Part shown: positions 1 through 7,918 of the stretch, in pieces
Position numbering within the stretch: the first letter of the stretch is position 1
Layout: the number at the start of each line of letters is the position of its first letter
Assembly: GCA_023388195.1 (NCBI GenBank)
Contig: JAEWGR010000191.1
Span: forward strand, 1 to 21,632
From: Bacillota bacterium
GTDB taxonomy: Bacteria > Bacillota > Negativicutes > Sporomusales > Sporomusaceae
Direction: 5' to 3'
Length of the DNA: 21,632 nucleotides
Program-made: the position numbers and the translations under genes
The notes under the pieces: model-generated
Told to the model about the DNA's origin: nothing
Database searches by the model: none
The model's input: the letters and a program-made list of their open reading frames with translations, nothing else

Positions 1-1
1 G

Positions 2-217
2 GCTACAGGAGCTACCGGAGCTACCGGAGCTACCGGGGCTACGGGGGACACAGGGGCTACAGGAGCTACCGGAGCTACAGGGGCTACGGGGGACACAGGG
101 GCTACGGGGGAAACAGGGGCTACAGGAGCTACCGGAGCAACGGGGGCTACAGGGGCTACAGGAGCTACAGGAGCTACAGGAGCTACTGGAGCCACCGGTG
201 ATACTGGGCCTGCCGGA
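2..217 (+). repeat. 9-bp tandem repeat encoding Gly-Ala-Thr triplets
   Basis: About 24 units of nine bases of the type GGAGCTACC/GGGGCTACA repeat head to tail, with occasional GAC/GAA units giving Asp or Glu in place of Ala. A shorter, more diverged tract lies at 377-454. Length changes in steps of 9 bp keep the reading frame, as in bclA repeat alleles. Confidence 0.9.
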
Positions 218-940
218 GCCGGTTTGGCTGGAGTCGTAGCATTTGACTTAGCCACTTCGCCAACCTATCCAGACAATCAAGTGGTAACGTATAATGGGAG
301 TACCTTTATGGTAAATACGGCCCCGCCGACAGGCACACCGGAAACCTCGCCGGATTATATGATGCTGGCCGGAGCCGGAGATACAGGCGCAACAGGCGCA
401 ACAGGAGCAACAGGAGCAACAGGTGTTGCCGGCGCGACAGGCGTAACCGGTCCCACTGTGACTCAAGAAGGATTTTCCGCTTTTCTTCCCACATTCTCAC
501 TTTCAGCGAGTACGCAGCTCACAGGCTGGACTGTCACGGCACCTTATTTTGATAGCGCTACCTTTAACGAAACGACAGGAAACTACACAGTCCCGACTAC
601 CGGAGTCTACTCTATTCAAGCAACCATCAACTACACTACTACGGCAGCGATAAGCATTGCCCTTGGTGCCGGCACTAACCCCGCTTTTGCAGTCCGCAGA
701 ACCAGCCCCACAGTAACCAATTTAATTACAGGATTGTTTCCTGTATTAGATGTCAACGTAGCTTTGGTCTTAACCTTGCGTGCAATCCTGGGCAATGGTG
801 CGATTACACTGGCGGGAGAAGTTCAATTGAACGCAGGTGATGTTATCGGTCTTTTCTATGAGGCAGATGGGCTAAGCATTGCACTTGATGTAGGCGGCGC
901 TTCGTCCGGGACGGTGTGGTCTATCAATAGATTGACTTAG
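2..940 (+). CDS. collagen-like BclA-type surface/exosporium glycoprotein, 5' truncated by window edge
   Basis: The frame is open from the first bases, so the start lies upstream; 312 residues are visible. Order: about 24 Gly-X-Y triplets, nearly all GAT (bases 2-217); a globular insert of about 50 residues with the pattern VVTYNGSTFMVN...GTPETSPDYMML, resembling a CBM5/12-type carbohydrate-binding module; a second short collagen tract of about 9 triplets (377-454); then a beta-rich C-terminal domain of about 155 residues resembling the BclA/C1q-TNF-like jelly roll. Thr-rich collagen repeats are O-glycosylated in BclA of Bacillus anthracis, where the C-terminal head drives trimerisation on the exosporium; the same role is inferred here. 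A strong terminator follows 32 bp after the stop. The N-terminal targeting region is not visible, so spore versus vegetative surface cannot be decided. Confidence 0.85.
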   Translation, partial: ATGATGATGATGATGDTGATGATGATGATGDTGATGETGATGATGATGATGATGATGATGATGATGDTGPAGAGLAGVVAFDLATSPTYPDNQVVTYNGSTFMVNTAPPTGTPETSPDYMMLAGAGDTGATGATGATGATGVAGATGVTGPTVTQEGFSAFLPTFSLSASTQLTGWTVTAPYFDSATFNETTGNYTVPTTGVYSIQATINYTTTAAISIALGAGTNPAFAVRRTSPTVTNLITGLFPVLDVNVALVLTLRAILGNGAITLAGEVQLNAGDVIGLFYEADGLSIALDVGGASSGTVWSINRLT

Positions 941-971
941 CAGTTCATAAGGGGATAAGGTAAATAATAGG

Positions 972-1015
972 ATGCGCCTGGTGGCCCGGCACGGGTTACC
1001 CAGGCGCATTTTATT
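972..1015 (+). terminator. rho-independent terminator of the collagen-like gene
   Basis: ATGCGCCTGG (972-981) pairs perfectly with CCAGGCGCAT (1000-1009). A second CCCG/CGGG stem (985-988/992-995) lies inside the loop. The T-rich run TTTTATT follows. Confidence 0.9.
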
Positions 1016-1145
1016 ATCCATCGGCTCTGAATGTAAAAAGATGAGTTGAGCAATGTTGACATAGTGGCTGTGAGCACAATAAGACTTCTGTCAGGCAATT
1101 GAAGTGGCAGGAGTTTTGTATGTTTATATTGAAATTTGCTGAGTA

Positions 1146-1811
1146 TCAGTGTTTATCAATATACTCTTGCAGCTGGTTATGCCACTGTACAGTATCATAT
1201 ACCTGCGGTTCTGTTGTTTCGTTCATCAGGAGATCAAGCAAATACCTTGGCGTTTTGCCGCCGATATGCATGGATTTGATACAAGAAATACAATAGACGC
1301 AAACTTCTGTGCAAGGCATCGAATCGGCCCGTTCTTTCATTTTCTCATGGACCTTGTCCACTGGCAGCGTCGGATAGAAATCGTCTCCGCAGCATAGGGA
1401 CTGAGAACCGTGAAACTTAGTTTCTACAATAGTAATATTCATTTTTTTCAACAAACTTCGTACTGCCAGGTGTACTTGTGGTTTTCCCCGTACCGGGCAG
1501 GCATCGTGTACCGATACCGTTAAGCCTGTATGATCCGGGTATGTAAAGGCATCCATCCCATCCAGGACCTCCCATAAAGAAATTGTGGATATGCCCGCGT
1601 ACAAGCTGCTGAAACGCCTATCACAGCCTGCACAGACATTGATTATCAACGAGTCTGCTTCCAGCTGTGGCGCATGGCGGCAGCATATTTTGTGGAGTGC
1701 CGTTGCCCCGTAGGTTTCATTCAAAAAATGTAATATTTTATTTTCGTTCTCGGGTTTATACATGCTTAGAGCGCAGCCAGGATTAAAGTATGTTTTTATT
1801 GTGTTGTTCAT
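1146..1811 (-). CDS. (Fe-S)-binding cysteine-rich CCG-domain protein (HdrB/GlpC/LutA-like)
   Basis: This 221-residue protein begins with TYFNPGCALSMYKPE and carries cysteine-rich blocks: KICCRH, VCAGCDRRF, HDACPVRG, LCCGDD and CVYCISC. The CCG motif followed by CxxC is the signature of the domain that in HdrB, GlpC and LutA binds an unusual iron-sulfur cluster at heterodisulfide- or quinone-linked redox sites. Only about one full CCG unit is clear (residues ~105-175), with a looser Cys set nearer the N-terminus. An AAAGGAGAG ribosome binding site lies 9-18 bases upstream of the ATG. It stands alone, divergent from rnhA, with no Hdr or lactate-oxidation partner in the window, so its redox partner is unknown. 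Confidence 0.75.
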   Translation of the reverse strand: MNNTIKTYFNPGCALSMYKPENENKILHFLNETYGATALHKICCRHAPQLEADSLIINVCAGCDRRFSSLYAGISTISLWEVLDGMDAFTYPDHTGLTVSVHDACPVRGKPQVHLAVRSLLKKMNITIVETKFHGSQSLCCGDDFYPTLPVDKVHEKMKERADSMPCTEVCVYCISCIKSMHIGGKTPRYLLDLLMNETTEPQVYDTVQWHNQLQEYIDKH

Positions 1812-1958
1812 AATTGCCTTCTCTCCTTTTTTAGCCTAATTGTACCTGGGGGATGGCGAAAAATCTTCCCGGTTTTGTAGTTTTAATTTTAGTACATGTC
1901 TGCAGGCAAAGTCCCTAACCAACTCACATCAGTTTTAATTATGAAAAGGAGAGACATA

Positions 1959-2684
1959 ATGGCTAAGCATTTTTATGCTGTAAGAGTAGGCCGTGTTCCC
2001 GGTATTTACCGTACCTGGGAAGAGTGCAAAGCACAGGTAGACGGCTATCCCAAGGCCAGCTTTAAAGGGTTTGTCACCGAAGCCGAGGCGGCAGGGTTTC
2101 TTGGCGGCCACCTGCAGAACCAGGCCACGCCTGCCGGCAAGCCCCGCAAACGCAGCCCGGAAAAGATGGCTCCGCCGGTTTCGGCGCCGATAGAATACGA
2201 CAAAGACAGTATCGTTATTTACACTGACGGCTCCTGTTTACAGAATCCTGGCGGTCCTGGCGGCTATGCTGCCGTTATCCAGGCTAACGGGCAAGTTAAA
2301 GAATTGACCGGGGCAGAAGCAGCAACAACCAACAACCGGATGGAAATGAGGGCAGCCATTGAAGCCTTGCGATTATTCGATAAGCCGGCAGATATCTTTT
2401 TACATACTGACAGCCAATATTTACGGAAGGGTTTTGCCGAAGGCTGGGTTGCCAAGTGGAAACGGACAGGCTGGATTACAAAGGCCGGTACACCGGTTCT
2501 TAATCAGGAATTGTGGCAGGAGCTTGACCGGTTAAATAGTATGCACCGGGTAGCCTGGCGGTGGGTAAAAGGGCATCAGGGTAACCCCATGAATGAACGC
2601 TGCGATGAGTTGGCAGTGGGGGCGGCGACTGCAGAGGCTGTGAAAAGCGGCTGGAAATCCAAAAAAGGAGTAGCTTATGAGTAG
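1959..2684 (+). CDS. rnhA: ribonuclease HI with N-terminal hybrid-binding (viroplasmin-like) domain
   Basis: Cleaves the RNA strand of RNA-DNA hybrids (R-loops, primer remnants). Residues ~4-48 (HFYAVRVGRVPGIYRTWEEC...) form the caulimovirus-viroplasmin/RNase H1 hybrid-binding domain. Residues ~84-230 are the catalytic domain with the full acidic set: Asp90 (IYTDGSC), Glu129 (NRMEMRAA), Asp151 (LHTDSQY) and Asp216 (NERCDELA), plus His206 (VKGHQGN). Start at 1959 (241 aa) because AAAAGGAGAG at 1944-1953 precedes it and the product then starts at the domain; an in-frame ATG at 1896 has no such site. The 3' end overlaps the next gene by 8 bp, so the two are probably translationally coupled. Confidence 0.92.
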   Translation: MAKHFYAVRVGRVPGIYRTWEECKAQVDGYPKASFKGFVTEAEAAGFLGGHLQNQATPAGKPRKRSPEKMAPPVSAPIEYDKDSIVIYTDGSCLQNPGGPGGYAAVIQANGQVKELTGAEAATTNNRMEMRAAIEALRLFDKPADIFLHTDSQYLRKGFAEGWVAKWKRTGWITKAGTPVLNQELWQELDRLNSMHRVAWRWVKGHQGNPMNERCDELAVGAATAEAVKSGWKSKKGVAYE

Positions 2685-3309
2685 TAGTGGCTATGAGCAA
2701 ATTTATCAAAGCCTTATACCCAAATTGAGCAATTGTGATCTGATAGAGATTGCCGGGCGACTTGGTCTCACACTGCAGACGGCCGGGGTATTATCTGTCA
2801 ATTTTCTTGGACGGGCCTACGAAATAAGTGCCCACGGGGTTACGCCGGTGGACGGTAAGCCGGTTAATGTTAACAACCGCAGTGTGCTGGCCTACTATAC
2901 CTTGTCGTCAGGCGTGGGTGAACCTGCGTTTTCCTATGTGCCCATTTCTTATCATCTTGGTGCAGCAACCGTTTTCAGCGGAAATCTAAAATGGATGACA
3001 GATCCGCTCGGTAAAATATTTAGGGGAAATTATGCGTTGTTCAGTGAAACTATGGTCAGATTAGGCGGAGTTTATGAGGGCAAACTGAAATCGGGCGGCT
3101 ATTCATGGCTTTTGCAAGTATTGCCCAAAATTGGCCTTCAAATTATTTATTATGATGGCGATAATGAATTTCCCTGTGAAGTGCAGGTGTTGTTTGACAA
3201 ACATGCGTCCCTGTTCCTGGAGTTTGAATGTCTGGCTTTTTTAGAAGGCTGTCTTGTAAAGGCAATGCTTATGACTGCCCAAACGGGCGAAACATCTGGG
3301 TGGGTATAA
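2677..3309 (+). CDS. DUF3786 domain-containing protein
   Basis: A 210-residue soluble protein without signal peptide. It shows the features I associate with DUF3786: an FLGRAYEIS strand near residue 45, LAYYTLSSGVGEP (~72-84), VPISYHLGA, and near the C-terminus the block IYYDGDNEFPCEVQVLFD followed by HASLFLEFECLAFL. DUF3786 proteins occur mainly in anaerobes and have no established function; some are linked to corrinoid proteins, but nothing here shows that. The ATG lies inside the last codons of rnhA and the SD (AAAAAAGGAG) sits within rnhA, so it is expressed with rnhA. It converges on the MocR gene with only 8 bp between stop codons. Confidence 0.75.
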   Translation: MSSSGYEQIYQSLIPKLSNCDLIEIAGRLGLTLQTAGVLSVNFLGRAYEISAHGVTPVDGKPVNVNNRSVLAYYTLSSGVGEPAFSYVPISYHLGAATVFSGNLKWMTDPLGKIFRGNYALFSETMVRLGGVYEGKLKSGGYSWLLQVLPKIGLQIIYYDGDNEFPCEVQVLFDKHASLFLEFECLAFLEGCLVKAMLMTAQTGETSGWV

Positions 3310-3317
3310 AATATTGG

Positions 3318-4784
3318 CTAGTTATGGACTGCATCGTTGAGCAGTCCGCAAAGTATTGCCAGGGCTGATGGCAAATCTGCATCGGCAAGGTTAGTCCAAC
3401 AAATCCGTAGATGATTCGTCTCGGGTTCGCCTGGATAAAAAATCGAACCCGGAAGAAAGTGTATACCCCGTTGGTGGGCTTCAGGAATTAAATTATCAGT
3501 ATGAATCCCTGGCGGCAGCGTGAGCCATAAGTGCAGCCCGGCAGATTGTTCAGGGCGAATAATGCACGGATCAAGACGGCGATCCAGTGTTTGCAGGACA
3601 TCTTGGCGGCGTGCATCCAGTAAAGAGCTTAGTTTGCTGATTGACCGTAGGAGTTGAGGGCTTTGAAAGAAGGGCACCAGGGATTTCTGCAGCCATAGGG
3701 GAGAGCCCAGATCGGCAATAGACTTGACTGCCAGCAGGCGATTGTAAATGCTGCCGTCTGCTGCCAGGATGCCAAGCCGTATGCCGGGAAACAGAAATTT
3801 GCTAAATCCTTTAAGATAGATCACGCGGCCGTCTGTATCGAGCATCTTTAGTGGTGGCGGCAAGGCCGAGTTTTTGATGCGGGCCATTTCCAGTTCCCGA
3901 TGTGGTTCGTCTTCTAAAATCAAAACATTATGCTCCCGGGCGAAGTTTAGGAGATCCTGGCGACGGGACAGGGACATGATCGCCCCGGTCGGGTTTTGGC
4001 CTGTTGGCACCGTGTAAATGGCTTTAAGGCGAATGTGTGGTGCGAGGTCTTCCAGTATGTCGATCCGCATGCCGTTTTTGTCAATGGGGATAGGCTGCAG
4101 AGTGGCATGCGATAAGCGAAAGGCATCAATTGCCCCGGAAAAACAGGGCGTTTCCACGGCAATTGTGTCACCAGGCCCGAGAAAGGTGCGGGCAAACAGG
4201 TCAATACCTTGTTGCGTGCCATTCGTGACCAGCATTTGGTGAGGTTTGAGATGAATGGCCAATGATTTTAAATAGTCAGCCAGCGCAAGCAGGAAATCGC
4301 GATCTCCCTGAAAGTTAGAATAGCGTCCCAACGCATCGGGATATTTATCAAGGGTCTCACGGATCGCTGTCTGAATTAAATGAACAGGCAGCAAGGAGTG
4401 ATGTACGCAGGCATCTGCCAGATTTAATATATTTGCCGGTAACCGCACTGCACTTTGACTCCAGAAGCTAGCGCGGGGGAGGTAGTCGGGAATAGAGAGC
4501 TGCCAGTCAAAAGCAGCGGCAGGATTTGTTTCTACTGTATTGTTTTTCAGAGCGCGTACGAAGGTCCCCTTACCGCGCAGGGTCTCGGTCAGGCCATGGT
4601 TATCAAGCATTTTATATACTTGATGTGCGGTTACTAAACTAACATTCAATTCTTGCGCGAGTTCCCGCACCGAGGGCAGTTTAAAATTGGGCTCCAATAA
4701 ACCGGAGCGGATACGCTGGGCAATTTCCAGATAAATTTGTTCGCGAATAGAAACTGTACTTTGGCGATTGACAGAAATTTTCAT
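3318..4784 (-). CDS. MocR-family PLP-dependent transcriptional regulator (GntR HTH + aminotransferase fold)
   Basis: 488 residues from the ATG at 4784; a longer in-frame start exists, but GGAGGG lies 4-9 bases before this one. Residues ~8-75 form a GntR winged helix (IREQIYLEIAQRI...KLPSVRELAQELNVS...). Residues ~110-485 are a fold-type-I aminotransferase domain with NGTQQGIDL, TGQNPTG, the Asp in ILEDEPHRE, the PLP-lysine motif GFSKFLFPGIRLG and the C-terminal Arg of LRICWTN. The PLP site therefore looks complete, so the protein probably senses an amino compound or PLP. It is divergent from an EamA exporter 105 bp away; regulation of that exporter is inferred. A 7-bp GGACTGC/GCAGTCC hairpin (3326-3347) overlaps its last codons. 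Confidence 0.9.
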   Translation of the reverse strand: MKISVNRQSTVSIREQIYLEIAQRIRSGLLEPNFKLPSVRELAQELNVSLVTAHQVYKMLDNHGLTETLRGKGTFVRALKNNTVETNPAAAFDWQLSIPDYLPRASFWSQSAVRLPANILNLADACVHHSLLPVHLIQTAIRETLDKYPDALGRYSNFQGDRDFLLALADYLKSLAIHLKPHQMLVTNGTQQGIDLFARTFLGPGDTIAVETPCFSGAIDAFRLSHATLQPIPIDKNGMRIDILEDLAPHIRLKAIYTVPTGQNPTGAIMSLSRRQDLLNFAREHNVLILEDEPHRELEMARIKNSALPPPLKMLDTDGRVIYLKGFSKFLFPGIRLGILAADGSIYNRLLAVKSIADLGSPLWLQKSLVPFFQSPQLLRSISKLSSLLDARRQDVLQTLDRRLDPCIIRPEQSAGLHLWLTLPPGIHTDNLIPEAHQRGIHFLPGSIFYPGEPETNHLRICWTNLADADLPSALAILCGLLNDAVHN

Positions 4785-4794
4785 GCTCCCTCCA

Positions 4795-4824
4795 ACTGTT
4801 ATAGGCATCTCTTGACTGTTATAG
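4795..4824. promoter_or_regulatory. putative MocR operator: two direct repeats 20 bp apart
   Basis: ACTGTTATAG occurs exactly at 4795-4804 and 4815-4824, two helical turns apart, the geometry known for MocR proteins such as PdxR and GabR. An 8/10 match lies at 4858-4867 next to the perfect palindrome GTTATATAAC (4861-4870). The second repeat overlaps a TTGACT -35 element (4812-4817) that could serve the exporter gene, with a poor -10 near 4836-4841. Confidence 0.65.
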
Positions 4825-4888
4825 CAAAATAGTGATTTTATAAGACTAATATACACTAATGTTATATAACGGAAAAGAGGGAAATGTT

Positions 4889-5797
4889 ATGTATGTAATA
4901 TATGGCTTAATGTGTCTGATTTTTGGTACGACGTTTCTGGCTATTAAAGTTGGTATTGACGCCGGGGCGCCACCGTTTCTTTTTGCCGGCACACGGTTTT
5001 TCGCTGCCGGGGTAATTGTGTTGGCTGCCGTTAAAATGACGAATGGCAAAATCGGTGTGGATCATGGCAGCCGGCAGGATATTTTGCTTGTTGGCACGTT
5101 TATGACAGCTGTTATGTTTGGCTGCTTATACTGGGGGGAACGGTATATTTCCTCAAGTGTGGCGGCGCTGCTGGCAGCAACGACACCGATTATGATTGGT
5201 ATCGTAGAATGGTTCCAGGGGGTTAGGGAAAGTGTTTGGCTTAAAGGCGGCGGCTTGCTTATATCCTTTACCGGGGTGATGGTTGCTGTACTGCCTGCAT
5301 TGGGAATGGACGTAACCAGAGAAGCGGTTTTAGCGGTGCTGGTGATACTGGCGGCAGAGGTTGGCTGTGTTTTCGGCACAATGAGATCCAAAACCATCCT
5401 GGCAGCCGGCTGTAACCCGTTTGTGCTGAATGGCTGGCAGATGGTAATTGGCGGGCTTATGCTGGTGGTGCTGTCGATAATTACTGAACCGGCAGAGGTG
5501 TTTATTAATTATAAGGTATCTTATTCCTGGCTATATCTTGTCGTATTCGGGTCCCTGGCCGGGCATGGCTCGTACTACTGGCTGGTGCGTCAGGCAGGCC
5601 CGCTGCTGCCTTCCACCTGGACCTATATTTCACCGGTTATTGCTCAATTTGTCGGCTATTATTTTTTAGCAGAATATGTATCAGGTTATTCCTTTATGGG
5701 CTTGGGTTTAGTACTTGGCGGTGTATATCTGGTTAGTCAAGCAGCGATGTTGGAACAATACTTAAAAAAACAATTAAAACGGTTTGTAGTTTCTTAA
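4889..5797 (+). CDS. EamA/DMT-family membrane transporter, probable metabolite exporter
   Basis: 302 residues from the ATG at 4889, preceded by GAGGGA six bases upstream; an in-frame ATG at 4859 lacks a site and overlaps the operator region. About ten hydrophobic segments form two EamA halves. The first begins MYVIYGLMCLIFGTTFLAIKVG, a typical DMT start (cf. YdcZ/RhaT/YedA types), and the second contains the LAGHGSYYWLVRQAGPLL...SPVIAQFVGYYFLAEYVSG block seen near the end of this family. Members export amino acids or other small metabolites. Pairing with a divergent MocR regulator suggests an amino-acid-like or amine substrate, but the substrate cannot be read from the sequence. Confidence 0.88.
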   Translation: MYVIYGLMCLIFGTTFLAIKVGIDAGAPPFLFAGTRFFAAGVIVLAAVKMTNGKIGVDHGSRQDILLVGTFMTAVMFGCLYWGERYISSSVAALLAATTPIMIGIVEWFQGVRESVWLKGGGLLISFTGVMVAVLPALGMDVTREAVLAVLVILAAEVGCVFGTMRSKTILAAGCNPFVLNGWQMVIGGLMLVVLSIITEPAEVFINYKVSYSWLYLVVFGSLAGHGSYYWLVRQAGPLLPSTWTYISPVIAQFVGYYFLAEYVSGYSFMGLGLVLGGVYLVSQAAMLEQYLKKQLKRFVVS

Positions 5798-5903
5798 GAA
5801 ATTTCCGGAACTCCGTCCACTGGCATTTTAATTTGTAACAGATACGCAATATCAGGTAGGGACGAAAAAAAGCTGTCCGCTGCGTTTAAGGGAAGGTACT
5901 AGT

Positions 5904-6080
5904 ATGAGAGAATTTGGTAATTATATAATTGCATTTCTTGTTTTTGCGGCTTTCATGTATTATGTACTGCCCATATTCCGCAAAGGCATGACGACTCAGC
6001 AGCGAATGAGTAAGGCGATTTGGGGAGCACTGGTGTTTACCCTTGTTAAAGCAATACTTGATTTTCTTCCGCCTTTTTAG
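5904..6080 (+). CDS. small membrane protein of 58 residues, unknown function
   Basis: ATG at 5904 preceded by AAGGGAAGG (5888-5896). The product starts MREFGNYIIAFLVFAAFMYYVLP, with one clear hydrophobic helix (~7-25), then a basic polar stretch (FRKGMTTQQRMSKA) and a second moderately hydrophobic segment (~40-57) ending FLPPF. I recognise no family. It lies 106 bp after the exporter and before a hairpin terminator, so it may have its own promoter or belong to that transcript. Confidence 0.6.
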   Translation: MREFGNYIIAFLVFAAFMYYVLPIFRKGMTTQQRMSKAIWGALVFTLVKAILDFLPPF

Positions 6081-6180
6081 TGAGAGTGGGAGGCTCCTTT
6101 GCTGCTATGATTTGGTCAACACCGCTTGTGCATTAAGTATTCTGTCGCCGGGAAAACAAGTAAAAAAATTGGCGAAATGA

Positions 6181-6220
6181 AGCCATAGCTATATCAGCTA
6201 TGGCTTGTTTATTGTTTGTT
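6181..6220 (+). terminator. hairpin terminator between convergent genes
   Basis: AGCCATAGCT (6181-6190) pairs perfectly with AGCTATGGCT (6196-6205) around a 5-nt loop, followed by the T-rich run TGTTTATTGTTTGTT. It separates the small membrane protein gene from the minus-strand DJ-1 gene and may act in both directions. Confidence 0.8.
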
Positions 6221-6243
6221 ATAAAGGTTTTTGGCATTAAGCG

Positions 6244-6822
6244 TTACAGATTATTGACATCAACGTTATATTCAATTTTATCTGCGACTTGCTGGGAAAG
6301 GGGGGCATTAAATAATTCCCTTAATAAATAAAAGCCAAGTTCAAGTCCCGAACTCACCCCGCCGGCGGTTATGAGGTTGCCGTCCTGGACCACCTTGGAC
6401 GGCAGGACTTGGACAGAATAGGCCTCTAACTCGGGGAAAGCTGTATGATAAGTGGTTGCTTTCCGGCCCGTTAGTAAGCCTGCTTCTGCCAGCAGGAAGG
6501 CTCCTGTACAGACCGACGCGATGTACTGGGCAGTGGATGTTTGTTTTTGAATAAACTCTGTTATTATGGCATTTTTCATCGCCCCTAACCGTCCTTTACC
6601 GCCGGGAACTATTAATACATCAAGTTGGGGGCAACTGTTTATAGTGGTATCTGGAAGTATCCTCATCCCGTTAAAGGCCTGGACTACAGCGGACGATTCA
6701 GCTAACAGCAGGACTTTTGTGCTGTTTGGCTGTATTTTGTTAACGTAGCTAAGCACTTCAAATGGGCCAACAAAATCTAATTCTTCGACTTGATCAAAAA
6801 TTAAGATGCCTATAGTTATCAT
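6244..6822 (-). CDS. DJ-1/PfpI family protein (isonitrile-hydratase-like)
   Basis: 192 residues with the class I glutamine amidotransferase-like fold of DJ-1/PfpI. Key points: acidic residues near Glu14/Asp16 (EELDFVGPFEV), VPGGKG (~72-77), and the nucleophile elbow ASVCTGAFLLAEAGLL with Cys105, followed by ATTYHTA and GGVSSGLELGFYLL. The DF(V/T)GP...CTGA...GGVSSG arrangement is closest to the isonitrile hydratase/ThiJ branch and to the N-terminal domains of GATase1 AraC regulators; here no AraC DNA-binding domain follows. The reaction is not decided by sequence: hydratase, glyoxalase-like or chaperone roles are all known in the family. An AAAGGGG site lies about 10 bases before the ATG. Confidence 0.8.
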   Translation of the reverse strand: MITIGILIFDQVEELDFVGPFEVLSYVNKIQPNSTKVLLLAESSAVVQAFNGMRILPDTTINSCPQLDVLIVPGGKGRLGAMKNAIITEFIQKQTSTAQYIASVCTGAFLLAEAGLLTGRKATTYHTAFPELEAYSVQVLPSKVVQDGNLITAGGVSSGLELGFYLLRELFNAPLSQQVADKIEYNVDVNNL

Positions 6823-7211
6823 ACATAGTACACCCCTTTGTTTTTGTTTTATATTTTACAATAAATTTTACCGGAATAATTGCTTGGTGAAAAGAGCCGG
6901 CTCACAATAAACTGAGCCGATAAGTATCACGTTGGGGGATTATTCAACCTCTTTACAACACGGTTTAATCCGGAAAGAAGACTAAGCGCGGAGAAAAATT
7001 TACCGGGGCTTATGAACAAACTGAGTATAGGGCTGCGATTTGCCGCCATTAGTAAGAAAGTTCTAACACGTAGGAGTTTGTGTTATACTAATTAAATAAG
7101 AGCAGGCAGATGTATCCTTGCTTAGATTGAATATAATGGTTTGCAAGCACCGGTTTAAAAAGTTTTAAACTTTTAAAAGCTGACAGCTAATTTATATTTT
7201 GAGGAGGAAAA
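6823..7211. other. 389-bp intergenic region between divergent DJ-1 and HAD genes
   Basis: No credible gene. CGGCTCA (6898-6904) pairs with TGAGCCG (6913-6919), overlapping the palindrome GAGCCGGCTC (6894-6903). TAACAC...GTGTTA forms a short inverted repeat around 7064-7085 next to a TATACT hexamer (7084-7089). An odd-length 17-bp palindrome, AAAAGTTT-T-AAACTTTT, lies at 7158-7174, 37 bp before the HAD start, and could be an operator. Confidence 0.5.
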
Positions 7212-7907
7212 ATGAGTTATAAAATACTTTTGTTTGATTTAGACGACACCTTGTTAGACTTCGGCGCTCATGAAACTGACTCATTAAACAAATTGTTTCA
7301 GCAATACGGCTATACTTTTTCTGCTGAGTTGTTTCAAATATATAATTCGGTCAACAAACAACTATGGGCTGATTATGAAAATGGCCATATTCGATTAGAC
7401 GATGTGTTAAGCTCCAGATTTTCTAAAACTATGTTACAACTGGGAACCGTCGTGGATGGACTGGAGTGGGAGAATCAGTATCGAGAGCTTTTAGGCAATG
7501 GATGTCAGCATATGGAAGGCGCTTTAGAAGTGTGCCAAAGCTTATCCGCATCCCACCGTCTATTTGTCATTACTAATGGTATAACCAAAACTCAGATAAA
7601 GCGCTTGAAGCAAGCGGGATTATATGAATTTTTTGAAGACATTTTTGATTCTCAAAGCATTGGCTTTCAAAAACCGTCAACAGAGTTTTTCGATTACGTG
7701 ATGCGGCATATTAAAGATTTTGATAAAAAAGAAGCACTTATTATTGGCGATTCATTAAATACCGATATCAAAGGTGGCATTTTGTCAGGAATTGATACCT
7801 GCTGGATTAACAGAAAGTCACAACAATACTCTGCAGAAATTCAAAGTACCTATACAATCACAAGTTTATTGGAATTATATGATATCTGTACTCCTGATAA
7901 TGAATGA
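7212..7907 (+). CDS. yjjG: HAD-family phosphatase, YjjG/YfnB-type (noncanonical pyrimidine) nucleotidase
   Basis: 231 residues with all four HAD motifs: I, FDLDDTLLDF with nucleophile Asp9 and acid/base Asp11; II, FVITNG; III, the Lys in GFQKPS; IV, IIGDSLNTDIKGG. The helical cap after motif I (residues ~15-90) and the stretch SIGFQKPSTEFFDYVM are typical of the YjjG/YfnB subfamily, which dephosphorylates nucleoside monophosphates, including noncanonical pyrimidine nucleotides, in a house-cleaning role. Exact substrate inferred from subfamily resemblance only. A very strong GAGGAGG site precedes the ATG, and the gene ends at its own terminator, so it is probably monocistronic. Confidence 0.85.
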   Translation: MSYKILLFDLDDTLLDFGAHETDSLNKLFQQYGYTFSAELFQIYNSVNKQLWADYENGHIRLDDVLSSRFSKTMLQLGTVVDGLEWENQYRELLGNGCQHMEGALEVCQSLSASHRLFVITNGITKTQIKRLKQAGLYEFFEDIFDSQSIGFQKPSTEFFDYVMRHIKDFDKKEALIIGDSLNTDIKGGILSGIDTCWINRKSQQYSAEIQSTYTITSLLELYDICTPDNE

Positions 7908-7918
7908 CTGAATCAAGT

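Noticed and set aside
1..220. Regular short repeats at the left edge resembling a CRISPR or minisatellite array
   Set aside because: Units are 9 bp, without spacers, and read in one open frame as Gly-Ala-Thr triplets of a collagen-like protein.
248..500. Cys- and Leu-rich open frames on the minus strand
   Set aside because: They are reverse readings of the GAT repeats and lack ribosome sites.
1099..1397. Plus-strand small frames over the CCG-protein gene
   Set aside because: They are antisense to a gene with clear family motifs and show no recognisable product.
7012..7095. 27-codon frame starting MNKLSIGLR upstream of the HAD gene
   Set aside because: No clear ribosome site, very short, and overlaps a possible promoter/inverted repeat.
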